From contig JAPDNP010000002.1 of the NCBI GenBank assembly GCA_025989215.1, forward strand, positions 186,001-250,000: a stretch of 64,000 bases of DNA, in the 5' to 3' direction. Positions 7,989-19,324 of this stretch are shown one piece after another. A program made the translations under genes and the position numbers. Each line of letters opens with the position of its first letter. The stretch's first letter is position 1. The DNA comes from Neisseriaceae bacterium JH1-16 (GTDB taxonomy: Bacteria > Pseudomonadota > Gammaproteobacteria > Burkholderiales > Chromobacteriaceae). Under the pieces are notes generated by a model. That model saw only the letters and a list, made by a program, of their open reading frames with translations, ran no database searches and was not told where the DNA came from.

Positions 7989-8915
7989 ATGACTGTCACC
8001 ACCCAGCTCTCCCGCGCCCTGCATTACTTGCCTGGCCAGTCACCGTCCACCGCGCAGCCGCCCGAAGCGGTCGACATCGTTCCAACCGGTGGCGCACTCG
8101 GCGCCGTCGTGCATGGCCTGGATGGACGCCGCCCTCTGTCGGCCGAACTGGTGCTGCGCCTGAAGGCCGCACTGCACCAGCATCTGATCCTGATCTTCAA
8201 GCAGCAGACGCTGAACGAAGAGCAGCAATTGGCATTCGCCAGCTACTTCGGCTCGGTATTCCGCCCGCCCGAAGACGTGCCGGTGCTGGCCAGCGCCCAG
8301 GCGAGCGGCCTGCCGCCCGACGTAGTGTCCGTGTCCAATCTGCCCGGCGGCCATACCGGACATGGCGAGCTGACCCCGCACGCCGACCACCAGTGGACGC
8401 CGCTACCGTCCAGCGGCTCGCTGCTCTACGCATTGGAACTCCCCCGCCAGGGAGGCGACACCAGCTGGTACAACCTGGTCCAGGCCTATGAAGATCTGGA
8501 CGACGACACCGGGCACGAGATCGACCGCTTGCAGCTGATCACCTACAACCCCTTCCTGCGCCCGTTCGATGGCTCGCCACGCCCGCTCTACCGCACACCG
8601 GACCGCGAGCCGCTCGGCGCCGCCTTTCCCCATCCGCTGGTACGCACCCATCCGGACAGCGGCCGCAAGGCGCTCTACCTGAGCAGTCATGTCGAGGTCG
8701 AAATTCCTGGCTACGAACCGGCAGCGGGTGCGGCGCTGATTGCGCGTCTACGCGCCCACTTGGCTGAACCGCGCTATCGCTACACCCACCATTGGCAGGT
8801 CGGCGACCTGGTTTACTGGGACAACCAAGTCACCTTGCACTCGCGCACCGCCTTCGACCCGAACGACCGCCGCGTATTGAATCGCGTCAGCCTGGCCGGC
8901 AGCCGCCCGTTCTGA
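7989..8915 (+). CDS. TauD/TfdA-family Fe(II)/2-oxoglutarate dioxygenase
   Basis: 308 aa, cytosolic. The family couples decarboxylation of 2-oxoglutarate to hydroxylation of a substrate; TauD and AtsK members release sulfite or sulfate from sulfonates or alkyl sulfates. The iron ligands are seen as PHADHQW (His131, Asp133) and VTLHSRTAFD (His284), and the 2-oxoglutarate-binding Arg lies in RRVLNRV (Arg295/299). Context (sigma54 promoter shared with a sulfonate-type importer and porin) supports desulfurisation of an imported organosulfur compound. The flanking loop GGHTGHGELTP is not the exact TauD form, so taurine itself is not assured. No adjacent sulfite-handling gene is present. Confidence 0.82.
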   Translation: MTVTTQLSRALHYLPGQSPSTAQPPEAVDIVPTGGALGAVVHGLDGRRPLSAELVLRLKAALHQHLILIFKQQTLNEEQQLAFASYFGSVFRPPEDVPVLASAQASGLPPDVVSVSNLPGGHTGHGELTPHADHQWTPLPSSGSLLYALELPRQGGDTSWYNLVQAYEDLDDDTGHEIDRLQLITYNPFLRPFDGSPRPLYRTPDREPLGAAFPHPLVRTHPDSGRKALYLSSHVEVEIPGYEPAAGAALIARLRAHLAEPRYRYTHHWQVGDLVYWDNQVTLHSRTAFDPNDRRVLNRVSLAGSRPF

Positions 8916-8919
8916 CCGC

Positions 8920-8961
8920 GTTGGCCCGGGCATGCCTCCCCACGCCATGCTCCGGGCCAAC
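8920..8961 (+). terminator. Hairpin behind the dioxygenase gene
   Basis: Arms at 8920-8929 and 8952-8961 are perfect 10-bp inverted repeats (GTTGGCCCGG/CCGGGCCAAC), extended by CATG pairs around a short loop, directly behind the stop codon. No T-run follows, so termination would be weak or assisted. The arms contain the GTTGGCC/GGCCAAC core of the dispersed word but not the exact 9-mer. Confidence 0.5.
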
Positions 8962-9201
8962 CGCAAATACCACGAACTAGTGACCACTCATCCGTCCGCC
9001 ACGACAACACATCGACATCAATCAAGCCGCAGTAGACATGGCTCTAACCGTCCACTACAACAAGCTAGAAAAACACTTTCCATGATAAGTGTTTAAATAA
9101 ATATATTAAATTCAACTACATGATGAAATCAGCCTGTAATAAGGCGTTTACATCGCGACGGTTGACCCGACCATGACATCAAGGGGGTTGGGAGAAAAAC
9201 G

Positions 9202-9690
9202 ATGGCATTGATTGCCGTTCCGATACGACTGAGTGCAACGGCATGGCTGGTCGCTGTGTGCCTTTACGGCCCAGCCGCGCTTGCCTTCGATGCACGCAGC
9301 CCCTTCGGCGAGAATGGCCGCGACGACTGGCACAGCGCCGATCACAACTGGGACGGCAGCCCTGTCACGCCATTACGGATTGCCCCTGTCACAACGACAA
9401 TCACGCCCACCCCGCTCAAACCACTTGCCCTTGTCGACAAGGCGATCAGTCGTGCGAACCCGACACCGCGCACGGCTCCGATCATCGTCATCGCGGCCCC
9501 CCTCAGCAAAGTTACCGGCACGGCACCGCCAAGTGGTCAATTCAACAATGCCATCGCACTGGTCAATACACTGCTCAATAACGTCGCCGGCGCCAATCTG
9601 ACGCGCGAGCTAGCGCTCAGCAGTAACATCATCGATACAAGCAGCCAGGTAACGTTGTCATCGCAAGGCCGAATCTACATCAGTCGCTGA
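9202..9690 (+). CDS. Orphan exported protein of unknown function
   Basis: 162 aa, not recognised. A clear signal peptide (about residues 1-28: hydrophobic core TAWLVAVCLYGPAALA, cut before FDARS) is followed by an Asp/His/Trp-rich stretch (about 35-52), a Pro/Thr-rich low-complexity part (about 53-95) and a polar C-terminal part with repeated Asn (FNNAIALVNTLLNNVAGAN) that could be a small beta or helical module. There are two Trp, one Cys in the signal, no metal motif I can name. GGGAG precedes the ATG. Base composition is more AT-rich upstream (9060-9125, with an 8-bp inverted repeat at 9071-9078/9087-9094) than in neighbouring genes. It may have been acquired; it stands alone. Confidence 0.6.
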   Translation: MALIAVPIRLSATAWLVAVCLYGPAALAFDARSPFGENGRDDWHSADHNWDGSPVTPLRIAPVTTTITPTPLKPLALVDKAISRANPTPRTAPIIVIAAPLSKVTGTAPPSGQFNNAIALVNTLLNNVAGANLTRELALSSNIIDTSSQVTLSSQGRIYISR

Positions 9691-10130
9691 TGCTGCCGGC
9701 AAGATATGGCGAAGCGGCTTTGCAAGCGTTGAGCCTGCTTGACCTTACTCCAACAGTCGGTCGCCGGTGGCACACAGCATCACTGCATTGAATCTTTCAG
9801 TGACTCTTGGCGCCGACAATGAGTCCTACGAGATAGGGCAGAACAATGCTGGGATTACTCGCTGATGCCTATTTGGACACGCCCCCCCGGCATCAACGAT
9901 GCATCGGGGTGCATGGCTGAAGCCTGCTTTTGGGCAACGATTGAAGGGCTGCGTGAAACTCGGACAGCACAGACACGGCGCCTCACCCGAATTGTTACAA
10001 CGACCGTCGGGCCCAACACACAACAGGGATGGTGGGGAAAATAGCTGATCGGTTACTTTAAACAGCAACGATCAAGAGAGATAAGTGCGCAAGATACACA
10101 AAAATGACGCAGCACAAAAAATAGGCAATA
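9691..10130. other. Gene-free stretch of lower GC next to tRNA-Pro
   Basis: About 440 bases without a convincing gene. Composition is clearly less GC-rich than the flanks. A leftward reading frame of 80 codons (9826-10068) is Cys/Pro-rich and without a ribosome site or recognisable fold, so I do not call it. The stretch adjoins the 3' end of a tRNA gene, a common integration point, and could be remains of a lost element. I could not find a repeat of the tRNA 3' end at the far side. Confidence 0.4.
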
Positions 10131-10154
10131 AAAAAGCCGGTCGAGACCGGCTTT
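10131..10154 (-). terminator. Rho-independent terminator behind tRNA-Pro
   Basis: Stem AAAGCCGGT/ACCGGCTTT (10133-10141 with 10146-10154), 4-base loop, followed on the minus strand by TTTTTATTG. It ends the leftward thrS-to-tRNA-Pro block. Confidence 0.85.
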
Positions 10155-10183
10155 AATCAATTTGACGTTATTACTTGTTCGAT

Positions 10184-10260
10184 TGGTCGGGGTGAGAAGA
10201 TTCGAACTTCCGACCCCCTGCACCCCATGCAGGTGCGCTACCAGGCTGCGCTACACCCCG
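10184..10260 (-). tRNA. tRNA-Pro(GGG)
   Basis: 77 nt including an encoded CCA end. The acceptor pairs CGGGGTG with CACCCCG, the D arm has AGCCTGGTAGCGC, the anticodon stem CCTGC/GCAGG encloses the loop ATGGGGT (anticodon GGG), and the T arm holds GTTCGAATC. It is last in the ihfA - MerR - tRNA-Pro order also found in related bacteria. Confidence 0.95.
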
Positions 10261-10290
10261 ACTGTCGAGCCACGCATTATAAACACGTGA

Positions 10291-10626
10291 CTAGGATTTG
10301 CCAATCCCGTTATTTAATCCAGATAGAATAGTTTCCAGCTCACTGCGCACTTGCTGTGCAGTCAGCGTCGCACCGCCCTCGGCCTGACCGGGACGGCCGG
10401 CGAAGCCGTCGTCGTACATCAGGTCGCGCAGCTTGCGCACCATCAACACGTCGCGGTGCTGATAGTGGCGGCGCACGCCGCGCTGGCGAGTGTCGCGCAA
10501 GGGCGCGAAGGTTTCTTCCCAGGCGCGCAGCACGTGCGGTTTCACGCCGGCCAGGGCACTCACCTCTTCCAAGGTGAAGTAGCGTTTGGCCGGAATCGGC
10601 GGAAGTTCGGCCTTAGTCGTTGGCAT
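10291..10626 (-). CDS. MerR-family regulator of the ihfA locus type
   Basis: 111 aa from the ATG at 10626. Residues about 15-85 form a MerR winged helix: [24 protein letters not shown], then [24 protein letters not shown]. The C-terminal part is short and lacks metal-binding Cys, so this is not a metal sensor. The gene overlaps the end of ihfA, hence is translated with it. A TTG at 10638 with AAGGGA before it is an alternative start, adding four residues. Such MerR proteins are routinely found behind pheT-ihfA; targets are unknown. Confidence 0.85.
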   Translation of the reverse strand: MPTTKAELPPIPAKRYFTLEEVSALAGVKPHVLRAWEETFAPLRDTRQRGVRRHYQHRDVLMVRKLRDLMYDDGFAGRPGQAEGGATLTAQQVRSELETILSGLNNGIGKS

Positions 10627-10909
10627 GGAATTGTTCAACCATTCCCTTGAGTTTCTGACTCGCGTGAAAGGTCACAACGCGGCGGGCGGTGATCGGGATT
10701 TCCTCCCCGGTCTTCGGATTGCGGCCCGGACGCTGCGGCTTGTCGCGCAACTGGAAGTTGCCAAAGCCCGACAGCTTGACCGCGTCACCGGACTCCAGCG
10801 CAGTACGGATTTCTTCGAAGAACGTCTCTACCGTGTCCTTGGCTTCACGTTTGTTCAACCCCACTCTGTCGAACAATAGATCAGCCAACTCGGCCTTCGT
10901 CAAAGTCAT
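10613..10909 (-). CDS. ihfA: Integration host factor subunit alpha
   Basis: 98 aa. DNA-bending nucleoid protein, forms a heterodimer with IhfB. Seen: the start [28 protein letters not shown] cut into helices 1-2, the strand [24 protein letters not shown] with the intercalating Pro (RPGRNPKTG), and [16 protein letters not shown] often assists sigma54 promoters such as the two near the left end. It stands 80 bp behind pheT in the same direction, the standard order. Confidence 0.97.
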   Translation of the reverse strand: MTLTKAELADLLFDRVGLNKREAKDTVETFFEEIRTALESGDAVKLSGFGNFQLRDKPQRPGRNPKTGEEIPITARRVVTFHASQKLKGMVEQFHAND

Positions 10910-10989
10910 GATTTCCCCTTACTGCAACAACGAAAGTAAATCAAAGCGCGCCCCCTGACAAGCAAGGGGCGGTTATTCATGCGGTTAGA

Positions 10990-13347
10990 TCAGGCGCGCA
11001 GCACTGCGCCCTGAGCGCTGGCAGCGGCCAGCAGTGCGGCGATCGCCGGCTCGACGTCCTCGTCGGTCAGCGTCTTCGCGGCATCCTGCAGCAGGACACG
11101 GAAGGCCAGGCTCTTCTTGCCCTCTTCCACTCCCTTGCCGCGGTACACGTCAAAGAGACCGATTTCGGTAACGATGGCCGGAGCGGCTACGCGCAGCGCG
11201 GCAAGCAGTTCGCCGTAGTTGGCAGCCTCGTCGACCACCAGTGCCAGGTCGCGACGCACCGCCTGGAACTTCGACACCGACTGTGCCTTGACCATCTTGG
11301 CCGACAGCGCCGCCTCGAAGTCGAGCTCGAACAGCACCGGCGCGCTCGGCAGGTCGTAGCCCTGCACCCAACGCGGGTGCAGTTCGCCGATCACGCCGAT
11401 AACCTTACCGTCAACCAGCACCTCGGCCGCACGGCCCGGGTGCAGCGCCGGGTGGTTCACCTTGCGGAACTCAGCGACGCGCGGCGCCAACAGCGCCTCG
11501 ACATCGGCCTTCACATCGTAGAAATCGACGCGCTCGGCCTTGGCGCCCCACTGTTCGGCCAACCTCGGGCCCCAGACCAGGCCGCCGATGCGTTCCGGTT
11601 GCTCGAAGCCATCACCGGCCTTGCTGAACACGCGCGCCAGTTCGAACACGCGCACACGCGGCTGCTTGCGGTTGAGGTTGCCGACCAGCACGTCGACCAG
11701 ACCGCCGATCAACGTCGAGCGCATCACGCTCATCTGGCTGGCGATCGGGTTGATCAGGCGCACCGGGTCGGTGTTGGCAGCGAAGTCGGCCTCCCACTTC
11801 TCCTCGACGAAGGCGTAGGTGACCACTTCCTGGTAGTCGCGGCCGGCCAACAGGTGGCGCAGCGCCTCGCGCGGACGGCGCTCTTCCGGCAGCGGCAGCA
11901 TGCGCATGCCCGAACGCGGCGTATCGGACGGGATAGCATCGTAGCCGTAGACGCGGGCGATCTCCTCGATCAGGTCTTCCTCGATCGCGATGTCGAAGCG
12001 GAAGCTCGGCGCGTTGACCGCGAAGCCATCGGCGGTGGCGCGGTGCGGCAGGCCCAGACGGGTGAGGATGTCGGCGATCTGTTCGGCCGACAGCGCTACG
12101 CCCAACAGCTTGGCGACACGTGCGGTGCGCACGGTGACTTCTCCGCGCGCCGGCAGTTCGCCCACGGTCTCGGTGACCGGGCCGGCGTCGCCGCCGCAGA
12201 TCTCGATCATCAGTTGGGTGGCGCGTTCGATCGCCTCATGCTGCAGCGCGAAGTCGACGCCACGCTCGAAGCGGTAAGACGAATCGGAACCGAAGCCCAG
12301 TTCGCGGGCACGGCCGGCGATCGCGTCCGGAGCGAAGAAGGCGCTCTCCAGGAACACATCGCGGGTAGCGTCGGTGACGCTGCTCTCCAGGCCGCCCATG
12401 ATGCCGCCGATCGCCAAGGCCTTGGCATCGTCGGCGATCACCAGCATGTCCTCGGCGAGCGCCACTTCCTTCTCGTTCAGACACACCAGCTTCTCGCCCG
12501 GCTTGGCCATGCGCACGGTGATGCCACCCTGCAGCTTGGCCAGATCGAACGCGTGCATCGGCTGACCTAGTTCGAGCAGCACGTAGTTGGTGATGTCGAC
12601 CGCGGCCGAGATCGAACGCAGGCCGGAGCGCTCCAGGCGACGGCGCATCCACTCCGGGGTCGGCGCGGCGGCGTTGACGTTCTTGACGATGCGGCCAACG
12701 TAGCGACCGCAGGCGGCCGGCGCGTCGATGGTGACGGCCAGCTTGTCGTCGATCACCGGGGCGACCGGGGCAATCGCCACCGGCGACAGCGCAGCGCCGG
12801 TCAGCGCGGCCACTTCGCGGGCGATGCCCTTGATCGACAGGCTGTCGGCGCGGTTCGGGGTGATCTTCAGCGTGAACAGGCTGTCATCCAGCGACAGGTA
12901 GTCGCGGATGCTCTGGCCCACCGGCGCATCCGCCGGCAGTACCAACAGGCCATCCACCTCGTCCGGCACGCCCAGTTCCTTACTGGAACACAGCATGCCG
13001 CCCGACTCGACGCCACGCATCTTGGTCGGTTTGATCTTGAAATCGCCTGGCAGCACCGCGCCCGGCAGTGCGCACGGCACCTTCAGGCCCACGGCCACGT
13101 TCGGCGCACCGCAGACGATCTGCACCAGTTCGCCGGTGCCGACGTCGACCTTGGTCACGCGTAGACGATCGGCGTTCTCGTGCTTGACCACTTCCTTGAC
13201 CTCGGCCACCACCACGCCGGTAAAGGCCGGTGCGGCCGCCACGGCCTCTTCCACTTCCAGGCCCGCCATCGTCAGCAGGTAGGACAGCGCATCGCTGTCG
13301 ATCGACGGATTAACCCAGCTTCTCAGCCACTGTTCGGAAAATTGCAT
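10990..13347 (-). CDS. pheT: Phenylalanine-tRNA ligase beta subunit
   Basis: 785 aa. Large subunit of the alpha2-beta2 enzyme that charges tRNA-Phe; it binds the tRNA and edits Tyr. In order: N-terminal tRNA-binding OB domain (about 40-150, VEVVKHENADRLRVTKVDVG), B3/B4 editing domain (about 210-385, with GRYVGRIVKNV and the ESAFF block), B5 domain (about 400-475), inactive catalytic-like core, and C-terminal FDX-ACB domain (about 690-785, SKFQAVRRDLALVVDE). It begins 20 bp after the pheS stop, so the two subunits are made together. Confidence 0.98.
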   Translation of the reverse strand: MQFSEQWLRSWVNPSIDSDALSYLLTMAGLEVEEAVAAAPAFTGVVVAEVKEVVKHENADRLRVTKVDVGTGELVQIVCGAPNVAVGLKVPCALPGAVLPGDFKIKPTKMRGVESGGMLCSSKELGVPDEVDGLLVLPADAPVGQSIRDYLSLDDSLFTLKITPNRADSLSIKGIAREVAALTGAALSPVAIAPVAPVIDDKLAVTIDAPAACGRYVGRIVKNVNAAAPTPEWMRRRLERSGLRSISAAVDITNYVLLELGQPMHAFDLAKLQGGITVRMAKPGEKLVCLNEKEVALAEDMLVIADDAKALAIGGIMGGLESSVTDATRDVFLESAFFAPDAIAGRARELGFGSDSSYRFERGVDFALQHEAIERATQLMIEICGGDAGPVTETVGELPARGEVTVRTARVAKLLGVALSAEQIADILTRLGLPHRATADGFAVNAPSFRFDIAIEEDLIEEIARVYGYDAIPSDTPRSGMRMLPLPEERRPREALRHLLAGRDYQEVVTYAFVEEKWEADFAANTDPVRLINPIASQMSVMRSTLIGGLVDVLVGNLNRKQPRVRVFELARVFSKAGDGFEQPERIGGLVWGPRLAEQWGAKAERVDFYDVKADVEALLAPRVAEFRKVNHPALHPGRAAEVLVDGKVIGVIGELHPRWVQGYDLPSAPVLFELDFEAALSAKMVKAQSVSKFQAVRRDLALVVDEAANYGELLAALRVAAPAIVTEIGLFDVYRGKGVEEGKKSLAFRVLLQDAAKTLTDEDVEPAIAALLAAASAQGAVLRA

Positions 13348-13367
13348 TGTTCTTTACCCTGCCGCGC

Positions 13368-14420
<1,053 letters not shown>

Positions 14421-14437
14421 TCAGGGACAAAACCAAA

Positions 14438-14467
14438 AAAAAGGGAGGCGACAAGGCCTCCCTTTTT
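14438..14467 (-). terminator. Terminator or attenuator between rplT and pheS
   Basis: Stem of 12 bp, AAAAAGGGAGGC (14438-14449) with GCCTCCCTTTTT (14456-14467), and more T on the minus strand (complement of the A-run 14435-14441). It lies 12 bases behind the rplT stop and about 86 bases before pheS, so pheST needs read-through, regulated antitermination or its own promoter. Confidence 0.85.
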
Positions 14468-14479
14468 AATTTCCAGCGA

Positions 14480-14836
14480 TTAGGCGAGGCTCGCTTTGGC
14501 TTTTTCCACGATTTGGGCAAAAGCCGGCTTGTCGAACACTGCCATGTCAGCCAGGACCTTACGGTCGAGTTCGATCGCGGCTTTCTTCAGGCCGTTCATG
14601 AACTTGCTGTAGCTCAGACCGCACTCGCGAGCTGCCGCGTTGATACGGGCAATCCACAGTTGACGGAACTGACGCTTGCGCTGACGACGGTCGCGGTAAG
14701 CGTATTGACCCGCCTTCATCACCGCCTGTTTGGCGATGCGATAGACGTTCTTGCGACGGCCGCGATAGCCTTTCGCCAGGGCCAGGACTTTCTTGTGACG
14801 AGCGCGAGCGGTTACACCGCGTTTAACACGTGGCAT
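14480..14836 (-). CDS. rplT: 50S ribosomal protein L20
   Basis: 118 aa. Binds 23S rRNA early in large-subunit assembly and in enterobacteria represses its own operon. The basic N-terminal half [21 protein letters not shown] and the globular end [17 protein letters not shown] are standard. The gene is 11 bp behind rpmI. Confidence 0.98.
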   Translation of the reverse strand: MPRVKRGVTARARHKKVLALAKGYRGRRKNVYRIAKQAVMKAGQYAYRDRRQRKRQFRQLWIARINAAARECGLSYSKFMNGLKKAAIELDRKVLADMAVFDKPAFAQIVEKAKASLA

Positions 14837-14847
14837 TGTTTAACTCC

Positions 14848-15045
14848 TTAAGCGTAGGGCAACATTTTGGCGACAGACGCCATATCGCAAGCACGTACCA
14901 TGGTGGTACCGCGCAGCTGACGTTTAGTCTTGGTGGTCTTCTTGGTCAGAATGTGACGTTTGAAGGCGAACGAACGCTTCACACCACCATTGCCCAACAC
15001 TTTCAAGCGTTTTTTCGCGCTCGACTTGGTTTTCATCTTCGGCAT
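14848..15045 (-). CDS. rpmI: 50S ribosomal protein L35
   Basis: 65 aa from the ATG at 15045, preceded by AGGAG. An in-frame ATG further up (15111) is not used: it has no ribosome site and would give a non-standard 22-residue extension. The protein is very basic ([38 protein letters not shown]), the normal L35 pattern. Confidence 0.97.
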   Translation of the reverse strand: MPKMKTKSSAKKRLKVLGNGGVKRSFAFKRHILTKKTTKTKRQLRGTTMVRACDMASVAKMLPYA

Positions 15046-15125
15046 GGAAAAGCTCCTGCAGAATTTTCTTAGATTCGGCGCTGGGTGATCTTTCGATACT
15101 TTAAAACCCATGCACCACGCTTTTA

Positions 15126-15176
15126 GCCACCCGTAACGGGCGGCACAAAATCAACACGGCAGGTCACCCTGCCGTG
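15126..15176 (-). promoter_or_regulatory. Structured infC-rpmI intercistronic leader
   Basis: The 153-base gap holds a perfect 9-bp hairpin CACGGCAGG/CCTGCCGTG (15155-15163 with 15168-15176) and a second, less perfect one (about 15126-15144). No strong T-run follows. A TATAAT on the minus strand (15188-15193) could serve as an internal -10. In E. coli and others the same gap carries the L20 autoregulatory RNA; whether this RNA does so cannot be judged by eye. Confidence 0.4.
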
Positions 15177-15198
15177 CCAAGTCGATGATTATACCCGA

Positions 15199-15717
15199 TT
15201 ATTTCTTCTTCGGGGCAACCATCATTACCATCTGACGACCTTCCAGACGCGGGAACTGCTCGACCGTGCCGATCTCAGCCAAGTCGGCCTCGACACGCTT
15301 GAGCAGCGCCAGGCCGATGTCCTGGTGAGCCATCTCACGGCCGCGGAAGCGCAGCGTGATCTTGGCCTTGTCGCCCTCAGTCAGGAAGCGGACCAGATTG
15401 CGCATCTTGACGTTGTAGTCGCCATCGTCAGTGCCCGGACGGAATTTGACTTCCTTGATCTGGATCTGCTTCTGCTTCTGCTTGGCTTCGTGCTTTTTCT
15501 TGGACGTTTCGTACTTAAACTTGCCGTAGTCCATCAGCTTGGCCACAGGAGGCTGCGCGGTCGGGGAAATTTCCACCAGATCGACATCCTTCTCTTCGGC
15601 CAACGCCATTGCCTCACGCAGACTCACGATACCGAGCTGCTCGCCTTCTGTGCCTACCAGACGGAGTTCGCGGGCGGTAATTTCGCCGTTGATCCGTGCT
15701 TCGCGTTCCTGAGCTAT
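15199..15717 (-). CDS. infC: Translation initiation factor IF-3, AUA start codon
   Basis: 172 aa when started at ATA 15717-15715. This start is chosen because AGGAG stands 8 bases before it, the next in-frame upstream codons hold a stop, and the translation [20 protein letters not shown] is the conserved IF-3 N-terminus; starting at the first ATG (15627) would delete 30 conserved residues. Domains: N-domain about 1-75 ([21 protein letters not shown]), basic linker ([12 protein letters not shown]), C-domain about 85-172 ([15 protein letters not shown]). IF-3 rejects non-AUG start codons, so a rare start permits self-limitation, as known for the AUU start in E. coli. It follows thrS by 44 bp. 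Confidence 0.95.
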   Translation of the reverse strand: MAQEREARINGEITARELRLVGTEGEQLGIVSLREAMALAEEKDVDLVEISPTAQPPVAKLMDYGKFKYETSKKKHEAKQKQKQIQIKEVKFRPGTDDGDYNVKMRNLVRFLTEGDKAKITLRFRGREMAHQDIGLALLKRVEADLAEIGTVEQFPRLEGRQMVMMVAPKKK

Positions 15718-15761
15718 AGCTAAATCTCCTATTACTTATTCATCAAGTCTGCCGTGCCGAC

Positions 15762-17663
15762 TTACGCTGCAGGCACTTCTGCCTTGAGTCGCTCGACAAA
15801 GCTGTCCAGCGTGAGCTGCCCGAGGTCTTCGCCACGGGCACGTACGGCAACCAAACCGCCTGCCTTTTCCTTGTCGCCCACGATAATCTGGTACGGCAGC
15901 TTTTGCAGACTGTGTTCGCGGATTTTATAGCTGATCTTCTCGTTTCTCAAGTCGAGCTCGACGCGGAAGCCTTGTTTTTTCAGCGTTTCTGCAATGCTAG
16001 CGGCGTAATCGGCCTGAGCTTCGGTGATATTCATCACTACCAGCTGCACCGGTGCGAGCCATACAGGGAAGGCCCCGCCGAAGTTTTCGATCAGGATGCC
16101 GAGGAAGCGCTCCATCGAACCGACGATCGCACGGTGCAACATGACCGGCGGTTTGCGAGTGTTGTCTTCCGCCACGTATTCCGGCCCCAGACGCTCCGGC
16201 AGCACGAAGTCGAGCTGCAGGGTGCCACACTGCCAGGAGCGGCCGATCGCGTCCTTGATGTGGTATTCCACCTTGGGGCCGTAGAACGCACCCTCGCCCG
16301 GCAGCTCTTCCCACTCCACGCCGCAGGCGGTCAGCGCGGCACGCAGACCGGCCTCGGCCTTGTCCCACACCTCTTCGGAACCGGCGCGTTTTTCCGGACG
16401 CAGGCTCAACTTGACGGCCACTGACTCGAAGCCGAAGTCGTCGTAGACGCTCATCGCCAGCTTGTGGAAAGCCTTCGCCTCGTCGATCAGTTGATCTTCG
16501 GTACAGAAGATGTGCGCATCGTCCTGGGTAAAGCCACGCACGCGCATCAGACCATGCAGCGCGCCGGACGGCTCGTTGCGATGGCAGGCGCCGAATTCGG
16601 CCAGACGCAGCGGCAGGTCGCGATAGGAACGCAGATCGCTATTGAAGATCTGCACGTGACCCGGGCAGTTCATCGGCTTCACCGCGTAGTCGCGCTTCTC
16701 CGACTCGGTGGTGAACATATTGTCACGGTAGTTTTCCCAGTGACCCGACTTCTCCCACAGACTGCGGTCCATCATCAGCGGGGTGCGCACTTCCTGATAG
16801 CCGGCCTCGGTCAGGCGGTTGCGCATATACTGCTCAACCGACTGCCACAGCGACCAGCCCTTCGGGTGCCAGAACACCATGCCCGGCGCCTCGTCCTGCA
16901 TGTGGAACAGGTCAAGCACCTTGCCAAGGCGACGGTGGTCGCGCTTCTCGGCCTCCTCCAGCATGAACAGGTACTGTTCGAGGTCTTCCTTCTTCGCCCA
17001 AGCAGTGCCGTAGACGCGCTGCAGCATCTCGTTCTTGCTGTCGCCACGCCAGTAGGCACCGGCCAGCTTCATCAGCTTGAACACCTTCAGCTTGCCGGTG
17101 GACGGCACGTGCGGGCCGCGACACAGGTCAGTGAAGCTGCCTTCGCGATACAGCGACAGCACTTCGCCCTGCGGGATCGATTCGATGATCTCGGCCTTGT
17201 AGGCCTCGCCGATCGACTTGAAGTAGGCAATCGCCTCGTCGCGCGGCAACTCGTAGCGCTCGACCGGGATGTCCTTCTTCGCCAGCTCGGCCATCTTCTT
17301 CTCGATCGCCAGCAGATCTTCCGGGGTGAACGGGCGCTTGTAGGCGAAGTCGTAGTAGAAACCGTTCTCGATCTCCGGCCCGATGGTCACCTGCGCTTCC
17401 GGAAACAGCTCCTTGACCGCATAGGCCAACAGGTGGGCGGTAGAGTGGCGGATGATCGACAAGCCGTCGGCATCCTTATCGGTGACGATGGCCAGATCGA
17501 CATTGCGGTCGATCAAGTAGGAAGTGTCGACCAGTTGGCCGTCAACCTTGCCGGCCAGGGCGGCGCGGGCCAGGCCGGCACCAATCGAGGCGGCGACATC
17601 ATGGACAGTAACCGGCTGTTCAAAGGAGCGGATCGAACCGTCGGGCAGGCGAATGTCAGGCAT
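15762..17663 (-). CDS. thrS: Threonine-tRNA ligase
   Basis: 633 aa from the ATG at 17663, preceded by GGAG; a longer frame upstream lacks the family pattern. Domains: TGS (about 1-61, [24 protein letters not shown]), editing domain with the [10 protein letters not shown] motif (about 75-79) and the distal Cys/His (DLCRGPHV), class II catalytic core with the zinc-site residues (MNCPGHV) and motif 2 (RMRV-type [11 protein letters not shown]), and the C-terminal anticodon-binding domain (about 535-633). It heads the leftward translation block. No structured leader operator is visible in the short upstream gap. Confidence 0.98.
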   Translation of the reverse strand: MPDIRLPDGSIRSFEQPVTVHDVAASIGAGLARAALAGKVDGQLVDTSYLIDRNVDLAIVTDKDADGLSIIRHSTAHLLAYAVKELFPEAQVTIGPEIENGFYYDFAYKRPFTPEDLLAIEKKMAELAKKDIPVERYELPRDEAIAYFKSIGEAYKAEIIESIPQGEVLSLYREGSFTDLCRGPHVPSTGKLKVFKLMKLAGAYWRGDSKNEMLQRVYGTAWAKKEDLEQYLFMLEEAEKRDHRRLGKVLDLFHMQDEAPGMVFWHPKGWSLWQSVEQYMRNRLTEAGYQEVRTPLMMDRSLWEKSGHWENYRDNMFTTESEKRDYAVKPMNCPGHVQIFNSDLRSYRDLPLRLAEFGACHRNEPSGALHGLMRVRGFTQDDAHIFCTEDQLIDEAKAFHKLAMSVYDDFGFESVAVKLSLRPEKRAGSEEVWDKAEAGLRAALTACGVEWEELPGEGAFYGPKVEYHIKDAIGRSWQCGTLQLDFVLPERLGPEYVAEDNTRKPPVMLHRAIVGSMERFLGILIENFGGAFPVWLAPVQLVVMNITEAQADYAASIAETLKKQGFRVELDLRNEKISYKIREHSLQKLPYQIIVGDKEKAGGLVAVRARGEDLGQLTLDSFVERLKAEVPAA

Positions 17664-17720
17664 GTCAAACTCCAGCTTATCTAGTGAGCACGTTGTCGCA
17701 CGCGCACGCGAAAAGGGCAA

Positions 17721-17750
17721 AAAAAAAGTGCGGCACGAGCCGCACTTTTT
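17721..17750 (-). terminator. Terminator behind tRNA-Val
   Basis: Stem AAAAAGTGCGGC/GCCGCACTTTTT (17723-17734 with 17739-17750), 4-base loop, and T-runs on both strands. It separates tRNA-Val from thrS. Confidence 0.88.
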
Positions 17751-17852
17751 CGTCTTTCAGGGTCTTTGGAGCAAAACCCCGCATGGCTCGTTACCGGGCG
17801 ATACGGGTAGTAGTAGTTCGGAAGTTCATTCCGCTTGCTCCATCGAAGTATT

Positions 17853-17929
17853 TGGTAGGCACGATTGGACTCGAACCAACGACCCCCACCATGTCAAGGT
17901 GGTGCTCTAACCAGCTGAGCTACGTGCCT
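17853..17929 (-). tRNA. tRNA-Val(GAC)
   Basis: 77 nt with encoded CCA. Acceptor AGGCACG/CGTGCCT, D arm GTAGCTCAGCTGGTTAGAGC, anticodon stem CCACC/GGTGG around TTGACAT (anticodon GAC), and T arm GGTTCGAGTCC. Confidence 0.95.
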
Positions 17930-18025
17930 GCAATCAGCAGAGGACGCCATCTTAAACACGGCATTGAGCAAATGCAAGCCCTTTTTGACAAGACAGGCGA
18001 TGCCCCGCGCATTCGGTTATACTAG

Positions 18026-19183
<1,158 letters not shown>

Positions 19184-19324
19184 GCCGGTCGAACCATTGT
19201 TGTCGCACTCAGTCTGAATGGGCTTTCGGCCAAGTTTCAGCCTGGTTGGAAAACCCGGGGCCGCTCGCTACAATGCTCGGCTCCGGATCATCGACAACGA
19301 CGAATCAATAAGAGAGGGAAACAA

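Noticed and set aside
9826-10068. 80-codon Cys/Pro-rich frame in the low-GC tract
   Set aside because: No ribosome site, no recognisable fold, and composition like random sequence.
9691-10260. Integration site at tRNA-Pro
   Set aside because: I could not find a direct repeat of the tRNA 3' end within 2 kb and no integrase gene is present, so an element is not claimed.
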